A stretch of DNA of 64,000 nt from Sphingobacteriaceae bacterium GW460-11-11-14-LB5 (GCA_002151545.1 CP021237.1:3596001-3660000); one strand, 5' to 3'; counted from the stretch's first letter, positions 43,037 through 52,254 are shown. The notes: a model not told the origin generated them from the sequence alone. A program made the numbers and translations.

Positions 43037-44452
43037 TTATGATCTTCTTTCATTAAAAACCTGAAATTCGGCAATGGATGGTGTCTCTTTGGCATGTGTA
43101 ATACGGATGCGAACTTTACTGGTCCAAATGCGATCGAAGCGGTGAATTTTAATGCGGTCTTCATTTTTTCCCTCAAAAGCTTTTTTCCATTCCGCACCGT
43201 TCCAATATTCAAGTACATAAGTATCTATATTTTCTTTTTGCTCTGCTACAACAATCATATTTATAGCTTTTTCATTCTTAAAATCAACTTCGTACCAAGG
43301 ATTTGTGACCGCACTATTCGATTCCCATGATGACCTGTAGCTATCGTCATTTGCAAAGTCCATAATATTCATATCGTTGCTCCAGCTCGAGTTGCTTGCC
43401 TGACTTTTGGCGAGGTTACTGGATATGATCGGCAAAGCCAATGGCGGGAGTGTTTTGGTTGGCCCTTCATTCTTCCATAATTGGCCAACTTCTTTTAAGG
43501 CAGCCAGTGCATTATCATCAATTAAACCATCTTTGTTTGGCGCTACATTGAGAATAAAGTTACAGCTTGCAGCATTTAAAGGTTTAATTAACCCATCTAC
43601 AATTTCCTGAGGTTTTCTTACCGGAACCGTTGGAAAATCGGTTTTCCAAAACCATGAAGTATTAATAGGTAAACAAGCTAAAGTTGGCATCACTTTGCTT
43701 TCTTTGGGCATCCGCTGACCTGCGCCCATTTCGTAAGTTTTAATGTCAGTATAATAAAGTCCTTCAGATGGATATTTTGCGCCGTTTAAATCCATCACTA
43801 AGCAATCAGGCTGCAGCGTTTTAATCAAAGTATAAATATCTTCGAAAGGCACATCATCATAAGAGATTCTCGACCAGGGTGCATCCCAACCATCAATAAT
43901 TAAAGCTTCAATTTTGCCGTATTTGGTTAACAGCTCGGTTAATTGTTGTTTAATCATATCGATATGTTTTGGCGTAATCTGATTGGGTCTCAATTTATGG
44001 TGTGTATCCAAAATGGAATAGTACAGCATCACTTTTAATCCATTTGCCCGGAAAGCGTCGGTAAACTGCTTTACCACATCTTTTCCATAAGGACTGTTCA
44101 TTACATTATAATCGGTGCTTTTGGTGTCCCAGATACAAAATCCGCTGTGGTGTTTGGTGGTTAAACAGCCATAACTCATGTTAGCCGATTTAGCCGCTTT
44201 GGCCCACTGGTTTGCATCGAGCTTTTTAGGATTGAACAATTTTGGAGAAGCTTCAGGATCAGGCCAATCTGCATTTGCATAAGTTGGAATGTTATAATGG
44301 ATGAACATGCCAAAACGCAGGTCAACAAATTGCTGCTGAAGTGTATTTAATTTCTTCGAGGCATCAGTAGGAGTCTCTTGCGCTGAGGCGCCGAAGGAAA
44401 GCAGCATGAAAACAATTACTAAAACGTTTTTCTGAATGGTTACGAGTTTCAT
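43037..44452 (-). CDS. Secreted GH29-like alpha-L-fucosidase with discoidin-like domain
   Basis: The 471-residue protein has a signal peptide ending GASAQ. The GH29 barrel spans about 35-345 with TKHHSGF at 99-105 in the place of KHHDGF. The nucleophile is expected in LIIDGWD, Asp187, where most GH29 enzymes read WFDG, so the active-site surroundings differ from the enzyme at 328. A discoidin (F5/8 C) domain follows (about 350-468: SSWSNDM through SIAEFQVF). The gene stands alone. Function as a fucosidase is likely; the altered motif leaves room for a different sugar or linkage. Confidence 0.85.
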   Translation of the reverse strand: MKLVTIQKNVLVIVFMLLSFGASAQETPTDASKKLNTLQQQFVDLRFGMFIHYNIPTYANADWPDPEASPKLFNPKKLDANQWAKAAKSANMSYGCLTTKHHSGFCIWDTKSTDYNVMNSPYGKDVVKQFTDAFRANGLKVMLYYSILDTHHKLRPNQITPKHIDMIKQQLTELLTKYGKIEALIIDGWDAPWSRISYDDVPFEDIYTLIKTLQPDCLVMDLNGAKYPSEGLYYTDIKTYEMGAGQRMPKESKVMPTLACLPINTSWFWKTDFPTVPVRKPQEIVDGLIKPLNAASCNFILNVAPNKDGLIDDNALAALKEVGQLWKNEGPTKTLPPLALPIISSNLAKSQASNSSWSNDMNIMDFANDDSYRSSWESNSAVTNPWYEVDFKNEKAINMIVVAEQKENIDTYVLEYWNGAEWKKAFEGKNEDRIKIHRFDRIWTSKVRIRITHAKETPSIAEFQVFNERRS

Positions 44453-44538
44453 TTTTGTGCGTAGTATAGTTTAAGAATGTGGAATGGTTTTTCGGTAAAG
44501 TTAATTTTCTTAAACGATATTGCACAATATATCTGGTG

Positions 44539-44553
44539 TTATGTTCAACATAA
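44539..44553. promoter_or_regulatory. 15-bp palindrome upstream of the second GH29 gene
   Basis: TTATGTTCAACATAA is a perfect odd palindrome (7-bp half-sites around a central C) 87 bases upstream of the start of the second GH29 gene. It has the form of an operator. The regulator is unknown. Confidence 0.4.
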
Positions 44554-44642
44554 AAAGGGGCATATCACCTCCTGCAAATTGCGCAGAAAAGCGCTGATTT
44601 GTAATTTTATGCTGCATAATCTGTGTGGTTATTGTTTACCGA

Positions 44643-44948
44643 TCAATCGTTTTCACGCACTTTGTTCCAGATATCAGCGTAAAGTTCTTCGTTGCGTTTA
44701 AATTGCAGGTGTACATAAGGGCAGAGTGGAATTACCTTCAGCTTATTTGTACGCACATAATTGACCATTGCATCAAGCAATAGCTTTGCGTAACCTTTGC
44801 CTTCTTTTTCGGGATCAATTTCGGTATGATAAACGGTTAGGTCTCCTCCCTGAATATCAAAAACCATTTCTCCATATTTTTCACCTTCATCATAAAGTTC
44901 GAAGGCGCTCGGCTCTTCCTTTTGGATATTTAATTTAACTTCTGCCAT
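44643..44948 (-). CDS. Small GNAT-fold N-acetyltransferase-like protein
   Basis: The 101-residue protein belongs to the short GNAT group PF14542 (Acetyltransf_CG, YjdJ-like). It has the acetyl-CoA loop GKGYAKLLLDAMVNYVR and the LKVIPLCPYVHLQFKRN segment with Cys-Pro-Tyr, both characteristic. These minimal proteins lack the usual substrate arm and their targets are unknown. It lies between the second GH29 gene and the HxlR gene, but not clearly in an operon. Confidence 0.85.
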   Translation of the reverse strand: MAEVKLNIQKEEPSAFELYDEGEKYGEMVFDIQGGDLTVYHTEIDPEKEGKGYAKLLLDAMVNYVRTNKLKVIPLCPYVHLQFKRNEELYADIWNKVREND

Positions 44949-45073
44949 AATTTACTTAATATAATTTTTAAAATTTGATGCTCCACTGATGCAGTATTAA
45001 ATAGCTGCCAAATCGATTAAAGGTAACCAATATCTGTTGATTTATGTATATCGATCATCATACCTTAACTGTT

Positions 45074-45439
45074 TTATGACCTGGCATTCTTTAGCGCCTT
45101 ATTCTTCTTACCCCAGGCACTTAATTGACAAAAAATGGGGAGAAAATCCAAGGCTATCGGCGTTAGCTCATATTCTACCCTAGGCGGAACCTCTGCATAA
45201 ACGGTTCTTTTAACCAGCTCGTCCTGCTCTAATGCACGCAATTGCAAGGTCAACATCCGTTCTGTTATATATGGGAATTCTCTTTTCAGTTCGCTAAACC
45301 TCAATTTTCGGTTTCCAAGTTTATCCAATATTACAATTTTCCATCTCCCGCCTATTTTGTTGGCGGCGTAAGTCAAATCGCAATCTGTTATAAATTTTTC
45401 GTTGAGGGTATAGGTCGAATTTTCTTTTCTTGCCGTCAT
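45074..45439 (-). CDS. HxlR-family transcription regulator
   Basis: The 121-residue winged-helix protein matches the HxlR family (DUF24). It begins TDCDLTYAANKIGGRWKIVIL, with the N-terminal Cys20 that several family members use as a redox or electrophile sensor. The helix-turn-helix includes LRFSELKREFPYITERMLTLQLRALE and the wing VPPRVEYELT. It is divergent from a short-chain dehydrogenase gene whose expression it probably controls; a dyad lies between them. The signal is unknown. Confidence 0.88.
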   Translation of the reverse strand: MTARKENSTYTLNEKFITDCDLTYAANKIGGRWKIVILDKLGNRKLRFSELKREFPYITERMLTLQLRALEQDELVKRTVYAEVPPRVEYELTPIALDFLPIFCQLSAWGKKNKALKNARS

Positions 45440-45449
45440 TACTTACAAA

Positions 45450-45468
45450 TTTGTTTGTACCATACAAA
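45450..45468. promoter_or_regulatory. Dyad in the HxlR/SDR intergenic region
   Basis: TTTGTTTG (45450-45457), TAC, and CATACAAA (45461-45468) form a dyad with one mismatch, 11 bases upstream of the HxlR start and about 70 before the SDR start. It is a good candidate for the HxlR binding site, by position and symmetry. Confidence 0.5.
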
Positions 45469-45537
45469 TGGTGGTGTATCCTATAAAAATACGTGGTATG
45501 GCTTATTATTGCAAGGTCATTTTAATCACAAGAAAAT

Positions 45538-46290
45538 TTGGACTTATATTTAACCGGAAAAACGGCATTGGTAACCGGAGCCTCTAAAGGAATTGGCCGA
45601 GCAATAGCAAAAGAACTGGCAAAAGAAGGGGTAAAAGTTTTTGCCACAGGCCGCAACCAACAATCATTAGATAACCTTTTCACTGAGATTGTTGCCGAAG
45701 GCAGCCCCGCTCCCATTGTTTTTGCACAAGACCTATTGGCGTCTGACGCACCTTACAAAATTGCCACCGCAGCCTTAGCTTCACTTGGCCATATCGACAT
45801 CCTCATCAATAATGCAGGGCAAAGTCAGCCTGTAGATGTTGCAGGTCCGGAAGAACCCTGGACCAGATCGATGGCTTTAGATTTTGAGCGGCCCAGGCTA
45901 CTCACGCAAGCGTTATTACCACATTTCATAGACCGGAAACAAGGCACAATACTTAATCTGACCAGTACTTACGAATTACGCTCCCTAAATGTTTCTGCGG
46001 TGGCCAAGGCGGCAGTGGCCATGTGGTCGAAACAACTTGCCGGTGAGTTGGGCAAATATGGAATCAGGGTAAACTGTTTGAAACCGGGACTTATCGACAC
46101 TGAAAACATCAAGCCTTATTTCCCTGGCGATGAACGCCGGAAATATGCAGAAAGTGAAATCCCTTTGCAAGATTTTGGTGAAGTGCAGGATATGGCAAAT
46201 ATGGCTGTTTTCCTGGTTTCGCCACGGGCTAAATATGTAACAGGAACGGTTTCGGTGGTGGATGGCGGAGCAAGGCGTTCGGCATTCTGA
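45538..46290 (+). CDS. Short-chain dehydrogenase/reductase lacking the catalytic tyrosine
   Basis: The 250-residue protein has the SDR cofactor motif TGASKGIG (13-20), NNAG (91-94) and the C-terminal GTVSVVDGGARR. The usual Tyr-x-x-x-Lys is altered: at LNVSAVAKAAV the Lys is Lys157 but the place four before it is Ser153, and the segment between TST (142-144) and Lys157 is shorter than normal, so the Ser-Tyr-Lys triad is incomplete. It may have a different mechanism or bind without catalysis. The start is TTG at 45538: an in-frame stop at 45523 excludes any earlier start and the first ATG comes too late. Confidence 0.83.
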   Translation: MDLYLTGKTALVTGASKGIGRAIAKELAKEGVKVFATGRNQQSLDNLFTEIVAEGSPAPIVFAQDLLASDAPYKIATAALASLGHIDILINNAGQSQPVDVAGPEEPWTRSMALDFERPRLLTQALLPHFIDRKQGTILNLTSTYELRSLNVSAVAKAAVAMWSKQLAGELGKYGIRVNCLKPGLIDTENIKPYFPGDERRKYAESEIPLQDFGEVQDMANMAVFLVSPRAKYVTGTVSVVDGGARRSAF

Positions 46291-46416
46291 TACTTACTAT
46301 TAAACAGGAAATAAGAGAATCAATCAGTTTATCGAATTTACGATGAAGCAGTTTATAAACGATCAAAGCCCATAGAAAAAATGAGTCTATATAACTTTCG
46401 CTGTTTTAAAACATAA

Positions 46417-49400
46417 TTACAGTAGAACTGTAAGACTACCACTAAATTGCTTACAGTCTGGAGCTAAATTGATTACATAAAAATAAACACCTGCAGGTAG
46501 TGCTGTACCATTCATCTTTCCATCAAAAGATTTTTGATAACCTTCAGAGGTAAAAACCACATTGCCATTTCTGTTAAAAACTTTCACACTTGCCTTAGGA
46601 TATTGATTAATATTTTTGATTTGCCATATATCATTAATCCCGTCATCGTTAGGACTAATTGAACTGGGAATCTCTATTGTCTTTTCAGAAAATATAACAG
46701 GTACAGCAGCCCTTTCACTTTCACATGTTCCATTTGCCAAACTAATGAAGAAAGTAGAAGACCTTGATATTTTCAATTTAAAAATACCCGTTTCATTACT
46801 GGCCAATAAATTTCCATTTGTAGCTTTATCATACAGATTAAAGACTCCTGAAGTGGCGGCACTAGCCCTGATCATACCATCACCTTCTGCGCAAAGCAAA
46901 GATGGGCTTACAATAGGCGGACTGATGACTTCTCCTAAATTGGAAATTGTAAAACTGAGGCTTTGTTCAGAACAAACGGAGTTACTATTATCTGTTATGG
47001 TTAAAGTGTAAATACCTTTCTTAACATTGTTTAATTCAGCTTTTGTAGATATAATTTCATGATCAGCATTTCTCCAAACATATTGATAGGGAACAATACC
47101 ACCCTGAATAGAAATATTTGTAATAGACCCTACCCCCATTCCACAACGATCATCCATAATATTTGCACTTTCAGCATCAATTAAAAGCGGAATAATCTTT
47201 TTAATTACATAGGAATTATAAAAACTCTCGCATCCGTTTTCATCTTGTAGATAAAGCTGATAATTTCCTTCACTTAAATTTAAAATTTCATTATTATCAC
47301 CTATTTGTGCTCCTGCCTCATTTAACCACTTAAATCTGACCGCCCCCTGGTAACTTGAGACATTTACTTTAATTGCACCATTGTTCAAATTACAGGTTGC
47401 AGGCGTAACCGCAAATGGAAAATCGGGATAAGCTTCGGGACTTTGTCGGATGATGTTAAAAGTACGATTAGCTGTACAGTACCCATTACTAACGATTAAG
47501 GTATATTTTCCCGCAGCCAAATTTTCGAGTTCAGGCTTATCCCCTACCAATGCACCAGATCCGTTAATCCATTTAAAGTTAAAATTGGCATCTGAAGATG
47601 TAATAACAAGTTTTTTAATATAACCGTCATCTGCCATACAGCTCGCATTTTGTATGTCTGCTGTTTGATCGCTTATGGTTATTGCATTTAATATCGGAAT
47701 ATCAAAATCGTAGAACGCCGCTCCACAAGTACCTTCATCACTTACCTCAAGATAATACTTTCCCCCAGGTACATTAGTTAGTTCACTATCTCGGCTGATT
47801 ATTTTTCCTTCTCCATCCTTCCAAACCAGTTTAATTTTACCCACACCTGAAACAATAATATTTGTAATGCTGCCATTTGCGCTGCCACAGCCAGCTTTAG
47901 TAACATTAACCTTATCATTGTCTATTGAAGGCACACCCTTAGCCAGAATTTCGAAAGGACCAAAAATTGCGGAGCAGTCATCAGAAGTCAGTACCTGTAA
48001 TGTGTATTTCCCACTTTTCACGTTGCTCAGGGTCAAACTGTTTCCTTTTACTTCTCCCTTTTCATTTATCCATTTCAATGATTTTGTGGTAAAATCACTT
48101 TGGTTAGATATAAAAAGATTTTTAATTCCGCCATCTGATTGATTACAGTTTTCAGGACTAATAGACATAATGCCCGTAAAAAGCTGAGGCTGCCCGTCTT
48201 TTACCTGATAGGATAAAGTTTGTGTTTTACAGGTGGTACCTAAAAATGCCTGAAAGGTGTATATATCAGGTTTAACATTTATTAGTTCTTCTGTATTTCC
48301 TACAAAATTACCCTTACTATCTTTCCACTGTATGCGTGTTGCCCCCTGAACTTTTAAACCTTTAATGGATCCATTGGCCAGGCCGCAACTGGTATTTTTA
48401 ACAATAACATTTCCAGCCAGAAAGCTGAGGCCAAGGAATTTAGATGTCCGGTTATTTATGCTAGCTGATGCGGTAAAACCGATATCAGAAGGAATAGTGA
48501 TACTCCAGTTACCTGATGCATCGGCCGTAGTAGTTGCGGCATAAGCTTTAGCTTCACATTGCATACATTCGCCATCGGTATATACTTCAATTTCAGCATT
48601 AGGAGTAGCTGTACCAATCAGCGTTCCATTACTATAACTTGTAATGCTTATCACCGGAAGCTCTACCTTGCTATTTTCAGGTTTATAAACAATGCTCTGT
48701 GCAGTACAATAAATCGAATTTCTCTGCAAAAGGATATCACCACAATTATTTGCATAAACACCTGGTCCAAATCCTCCATATTTGTTGTTGGCCAATGTAT
48801 TTGCCTGTGCTCCATCCTTTCCACCGATCAATACGTTATTGCAAGCATCGAAATTAAGCAAAGAATGCGCATAAGAACCTTGGGCATTTAGCGCACCTAC
48901 ACCGAAGCTATTCCCCTGTATAAGCATTGTAACCGATATATCCTTAAAACTGAAACCGGCACTCATCGAAGTAAAATTATTAAGTAGTTCTACTCTTTTG
49001 AAATTTTGAATGTTATGCGGTTCTGATAAACCACCTTTAAGCAGCTCATCGCCAAAAACATTATTTTTAATCACGCAGATTTCACCTCTTTGCTGCGCAC
49101 TTTGTGTAGATGGATCAATACCGGTAATCAGCATGCCATTGTAAATATATCCACACTGATTGCCTTCTGCCTTGGTATCACCCCCGATTACAATATTATC
49201 ACATTGATAAAACCTTAACATAGAACCAAATGCAGTTCCCAATAATTCGGTACGTTCCGGATTGAAGGCAAACCAATTGTTTGAAACTTTGATTTTATTG
49301 CACTTGAACATATTAATATTCACATCGATGTTACCATATACATTTCCTTTATTTGGCGCCCCTATAATAATATTTTCGCAATTATTGAGAGAGATTGGAG

Positions 49401-49818
49401 TAGACGATCTTGAGGCTCCATTGGCAAAAAAAGAAAAGTAAAAGCCGTAGATTTCCAGATTCTTTAAATTCGTGCCTGAAAAACCAATCGGAGTTATATT
49501 AGAAATGTAGGATATACTGGTTTTCATGGTTACTTTTGCGCTAGATAAGCCTAGTCCAGGTCCAGATAAAGTTGTGGCATCGATTATTAAGTTTGACGAA
49601 AGTATTAATGGGCTCTCTATACTAATCAGAGCCGGCAGATTGGTGATATTGAAATAAATATAGTCTGTTTCGGCAATACCATTAGCTGCCGCCATTTGCA
49701 GCGCTTCCCTTAATGAACCTATCCCATTGTCTGCATTACTGCTAACAGTGAAAACAGCAGCTCTTAAAGCATACGAACACAAAACAAAAAGTAACAGAAG
49801 AGCGATAATCTTTCGCAT
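46417..49818 (-). CDS. Large secreted T9SS protein with beta-helix and repeats
   Basis: The 1133-residue protein has a signal peptide (MRKIIALLLLFVLCSYALRA). It starts with a right-handed beta-helix-like region (about 22-400; FTVSSNADNGIGSLREAL, then many NN/GG-rich rungs). Six repeats of about 70 residues follow (about 470-910), each with a Cys, a GSI or GAI, a central W-x-GxG and a final GKYTL-x-V-x(4)-C. An Ig-like segment precedes the end. The last 85 residues are the gliding-type CHU_C/T9SS-B domain, with the ISPNDDGIND and LPAGVYFYVI motifs. It would be secreted to the cell surface by the type IX system. Binding or adhesion is likely. Confidence 0.9.
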   Translation of the reverse strand: MRKIIALLLLFVLCSYALRAAVFTVSSNADNGIGSLREALQMAAANGIAETDYIYFNITNLPALISIESPLILSSNLIIDATTLSGPGLGLSSAKVTMKTSISYISNITPIGFSGTNLKNLEIYGFYFSFFANGASRSSTPISLNNCENIIIGAPNKGNVYGNIDVNINMFKCNKIKVSNNWFAFNPERTELLGTAFGSMLRFYQCDNIVIGGDTKAEGNQCGYIYNGMLITGIDPSTQSAQQRGEICVIKNNVFGDELLKGGLSEPHNIQNFKRVELLNNFTSMSAGFSFKDISVTMLIQGNSFGVGALNAQGSYAHSLLNFDACNNVLIGGKDGAQANTLANNKYGGFGPGVYANNCGDILLQRNSIYCTAQSIVYKPENSKVELPVISITSYSNGTLIGTATPNAEIEVYTDGECMQCEAKAYAATTTADASGNWSITIPSDIGFTASASINNRTSKFLGLSFLAGNVIVKNTSCGLANGSIKGLKVQGATRIQWKDSKGNFVGNTEELINVKPDIYTFQAFLGTTCKTQTLSYQVKDGQPQLFTGIMSISPENCNQSDGGIKNLFISNQSDFTTKSLKWINEKGEVKGNSLTLSNVKSGKYTLQVLTSDDCSAIFGPFEILAKGVPSIDNDKVNVTKAGCGSANGSITNIIVSGVGKIKLVWKDGEGKIISRDSELTNVPGGKYYLEVSDEGTCGAAFYDFDIPILNAITISDQTADIQNASCMADDGYIKKLVITSSDANFNFKWINGSGALVGDKPELENLAAGKYTLIVSNGYCTANRTFNIIRQSPEAYPDFPFAVTPATCNLNNGAIKVNVSSYQGAVRFKWLNEAGAQIGDNNEILNLSEGNYQLYLQDENGCESFYNSYVIKKIIPLLIDAESANIMDDRCGMGVGSITNISIQGGIVPYQYVWRNADHEIISTKAELNNVKKGIYTLTITDNSNSVCSEQSLSFTISNLGEVISPPIVSPSLLCAEGDGMIRASAATSGVFNLYDKATNGNLLASNETGIFKLKISRSSTFFISLANGTCESERAAVPVIFSEKTIEIPSSISPNDDGINDIWQIKNINQYPKASVKVFNRNGNVVFTSEGYQKSFDGKMNGTALPAGVYFYVINLAPDCKQFSGSLTVLL

Positions 49819-49842
49819 GTTTAATAAGAAAATTTAGACGTG

Positions 49843-49850
49843 CAAATATA
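49843..49850 (-). promoter_or_regulatory. -7 box TATATTTG for the T9SS protein gene
   Basis: CAAATATA on the plus strand is TATATTTG on the minus strand, 24 bases before the ATG of the T9SS gene. No TTG is found at standard -33 distance. Confidence 0.4.
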
Positions 49851-50061
49851 TAAAACCTGTAGAGTTTAATATAACTGTCTATGCAATGAGTTTGCAAAGC
49901 ATTCAATAAGGTAATTATTTGAACAACGAGCTCTTAAATGGAACTTTCCTGTAAAAAAGTTTTCCACATCTGTGAAGTCCAAAATCCGATTTTGTCTATA
50001 ATCATACTTTAAACAGTTTAAACCTATTTTTTATGCTACGGGTACAAAAAGTGCTTAAATT

Positions 50062-50090
50062 TTGATTTTAGGCACATTTAACTAAATTTG
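50062..50090 (+). promoter_or_regulatory. Promoter of the lysine 6-transaminase gene
   Basis: TTG (50062-50064), 18-base spacer and TAAATTTG (50083-50090) match the consensus exactly. Transcription should begin near 50097, 15 bases before the ATG at 50112. The TTG at 50088 is inside the -7 box and cannot be the start codon. Confidence 0.7.
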
Positions 50091-50111
50091 GAATATACCA
50101 AATCCAAGTTT

Positions 50112-51443
50112 ATGTATCAATTAACAGTACCTGCAGATCGCGTTAACGAATCGTTAAGTAAGCACATTTTGGCCGATGGTTTCGACCTGACTTATGATAT
50201 GGAAAAGAGTCATGGTGCTTACATTTACGATGCTAAACACAACAGAACTTTACTCGATTTTTTTACCTGTTTCGCATCAGTTCCTTTGGGTTATAACCAC
50301 CCTAAAATGATCAATGATGAAGCGTTTAAAAAGAATCTTTTCCTCGCGGCTTTGGCCAATCCATCTAACTCCGATGTGTACACGCAGCAATATGCACAGT
50401 TTGTTGAAACATTCTCTAAAGTTGGTATTCCTGATTATCTGCCCCATGCTTTTTTTATTGCAGGCGGCGGTTTGGCCGTAGAAAATGCAATTAAGGTAGC
50501 CATGGACTGGAAAGTTCAGAAAAACTTTGCAAAAGGATACACAGAAGAAAAAGGTTTTAAAGTTTTACACTTCGAAAGGGCTTTTCATGGCAGAACGGGT
50601 TATACTTTAAGCTTAACTAATACGCTACCCGATAAAACCAAATGGTTTGCGAAGTTCGATTGGCCAAGGGTTGCTGTTCCGGAAGTGAAATTTCCGCTTT
50701 CCGGAAATAATTTAAGTCATGCCATTCAAACCGAAGAAACATCTTTAGCTCAGATCAAAAAAGCAATCGCCGATAATAAAGATGATATCTGCGCCATCAT
50801 TGTAGAACCCATACAATCTGAAGGTGGCGATAACCACCTGCGGGAAGAGTTTTTAATTCAAATCAAGGCTCTGGCGGATGAAAATGATGCTTTCCTGATT
50901 TATGATGAAGTGCAAACCGGCGTTGGTTTAACCGGTAAATTTTGGTGCCACCAGCATTTTAGCGAAAAAGCGAGGCCCGATATTTTGGCTTTTGGTAAAA
51001 AAATGCAGGTTTGCGGCATCCTCGTTGGCCATAAAGTAGATCAAGTTGAAACCAATGTATTTAAAGTGCCGAGCCGGATTAACTCTACCTGGGGCGGTAA
51101 TCTGGTGGATATGGTGCGCTCGACACAGATTTTACAAATTGTAGAGGAAGATCAGCTTTGTGAGAATGCTACAAAAGTAGGTTTGTATTTAAAAGATCAA
51201 CTCGAAAATCTATCGCACAGGTTCGATCAAATGACCAATGTGCGCGGAAGAGGTTTGTTGTGTTCTTTTGATTTCCCTACCAAAGAAATGCGCAATACAT
51301 TTATTGCTAAAGGATTGGAAAACAATGTGATGTTTTTGGGCTGTGGAGAGAAAACCATTCGCTTTCGCCCGGCACTTTGCATTGAGCAAAAACATATTGA
51401 CGAAGGCTTGACGGTTATGGATAAAATATTGCCTTTATTGTAG
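50112..51443 (+). CDS. lat: L-lysine 6-transaminase
   Basis: This class III PLP aminotransferase of 443 residues moves the epsilon-amino group of lysine to 2-oxoglutarate, forming allysine. The start is ATG 50112; the TTG 24 bases earlier lies inside the promoter -7 box. PLP Lys is in ILAFGKKMQ (near 296). FTCFASVPLGYNHPKM, HFERAFHGRTGYTLSLTN and AIIVEPIQSEGGDNH are the family's motifs and match L-lysine transaminase more than ornithine or acetylornithine types. It probably serves lysine breakdown. A small protein gene follows two bases on. Confidence 0.88.
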   Translation: MYQLTVPADRVNESLSKHILADGFDLTYDMEKSHGAYIYDAKHNRTLLDFFTCFASVPLGYNHPKMINDEAFKKNLFLAALANPSNSDVYTQQYAQFVETFSKVGIPDYLPHAFFIAGGGLAVENAIKVAMDWKVQKNFAKGYTEEKGFKVLHFERAFHGRTGYTLSLTNTLPDKTKWFAKFDWPRVAVPEVKFPLSGNNLSHAIQTEETSLAQIKKAIADNKDDICAIIVEPIQSEGGDNHLREEFLIQIKALADENDAFLIYDEVQTGVGLTGKFWCHQHFSEKARPDILAFGKKMQVCGILVGHKVDQVETNVFKVPSRINSTWGGNLVDMVRSTQILQIVEEDQLCENATKVGLYLKDQLENLSHRFDQMTNVRGRGLLCSFDFPTKEMRNTFIAKGLENNVMFLGCGEKTIRFRPALCIEQKHIDEGLTVMDKILPLL

Positions 51444-51445
51444 GC

Positions 51446-51847
51446 ATGAATAGAAAATTGTTAGTTTATTTTGTAGTTGCAGGGGTTTTAATACTGATCT
51501 TTTTCATGGTTAAAGATGTTTTTGATCAGCCTGGAATTGAAGATATGAAAGCTGGTTTTAAAGAAATTGCAAAGTATAGAAACGCAAATAACACTGGTCC
51601 TGTACAACGGATTTACATTGTAACGGTTAAAGATTCGGTATGGAAAGAAATGGAAGATTATGGCAATTTAATGCCCCATACCAAATACGGTAATACAAAA
51701 GTTTACTTCTTCATGCAAAGCGAAAATGTTCCAAAAACATTGCAACCCGGAGAAGTAAATTTTGATCCACAATTTAACAAGGCCTGCATTGCCTTATATG
51801 AAAAAAGTGCAATGAGTCAGGTAGCATTTAATAAACATCCTTATTAA
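51446..51847 (+). CDS. Hypothetical protein, single N-terminal membrane segment
   Basis: The 133-residue protein has a hydrophobic segment at about 6-22 (LVYFVVAGVLILIFFMV), then a soluble part with no recognised family, containing IYIVTVKDSVWKEMEDYGNLMPHTKYGNTKVYFF. It may be an anchored periplasmic protein. It begins two bases after the lysine transaminase stop, so the two are one transcript. No function is suggested by the neighbour. Confidence 0.72.
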   Translation: MNRKLLVYFVVAGVLILIFFMVKDVFDQPGIEDMKAGFKEIAKYRNANNTGPVQRIYIVTVKDSVWKEMEDYGNLMPHTKYGNTKVYFFMQSENVPKTLQPGEVNFDPQFNKACIALYEKSAMSQVAFNKHPY

Positions 51848-52254
51848 ACAGAATGTAAAATCTGGAAAGTTAATTACCTAGAGGTTAATGCTTATTGATT
51901 TGGAAATGAAGGGTATGGTACATTTGGCATCTTCAGTCCCGCTTTTGTTTCTGCCGATGCTAAGCTAGTGCCGATTTATCGGTAAAGAATCGTCATTCAC
52001 GACAATCGGGTTTATAAACAAAGTTAGTTCCCGGAGAACCAGCCCTTCTTCAATAAACCTGACAGCAGCGAAATCCTTTTTGCTTGCAGCAACCCTTAGT
52101 ATGTTAGCACTACAAAACCGCAAAAGGATTGTAGCGAATGGCAGGACTACAGTACCTATGAAATACTGACAATCATTTCCAAATCCTAAAATTTCATTAT
52201 TAATTGCACAGCATGGGTCTTCGACTATGCTTAGACGGACAAACTATTTTAAAA
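51848..52254. other. Gene-free gap with dispersed hairpin element
   Basis: No gene is seen here. It contains copy 5 of the dispersed hairpin element (51928-52021), then AATCCTTTTTGC (52073-52084) and GCAAAAGGATT (52121-52131) as an inverted pair in a second repeat. It lies between convergent transcription units and may end both. Confidence 0.6.
51928..52021 (-). repeat. Dispersed hairpin element, copy 5
   Basis: On the minus strand it reads TTTATAAACCCGATTG, a core with ACCGATAAATCGGC and GCATCGGC hairpins, and ends AAAGCGGGACTGAAGATG. The core sequence TTCTTTACCGAT and TTAGCATCGG is shared with copy 4 and the ends with copies 2 and 3. Confidence 0.6.

Noticed and set aside
50088..50111. TTG at 50088 as start of the lysine transaminase
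   Set aside because: It is inside the promoter -7 box TAAATTTG, so it would not be transcribed properly; ATG 50112 is used.
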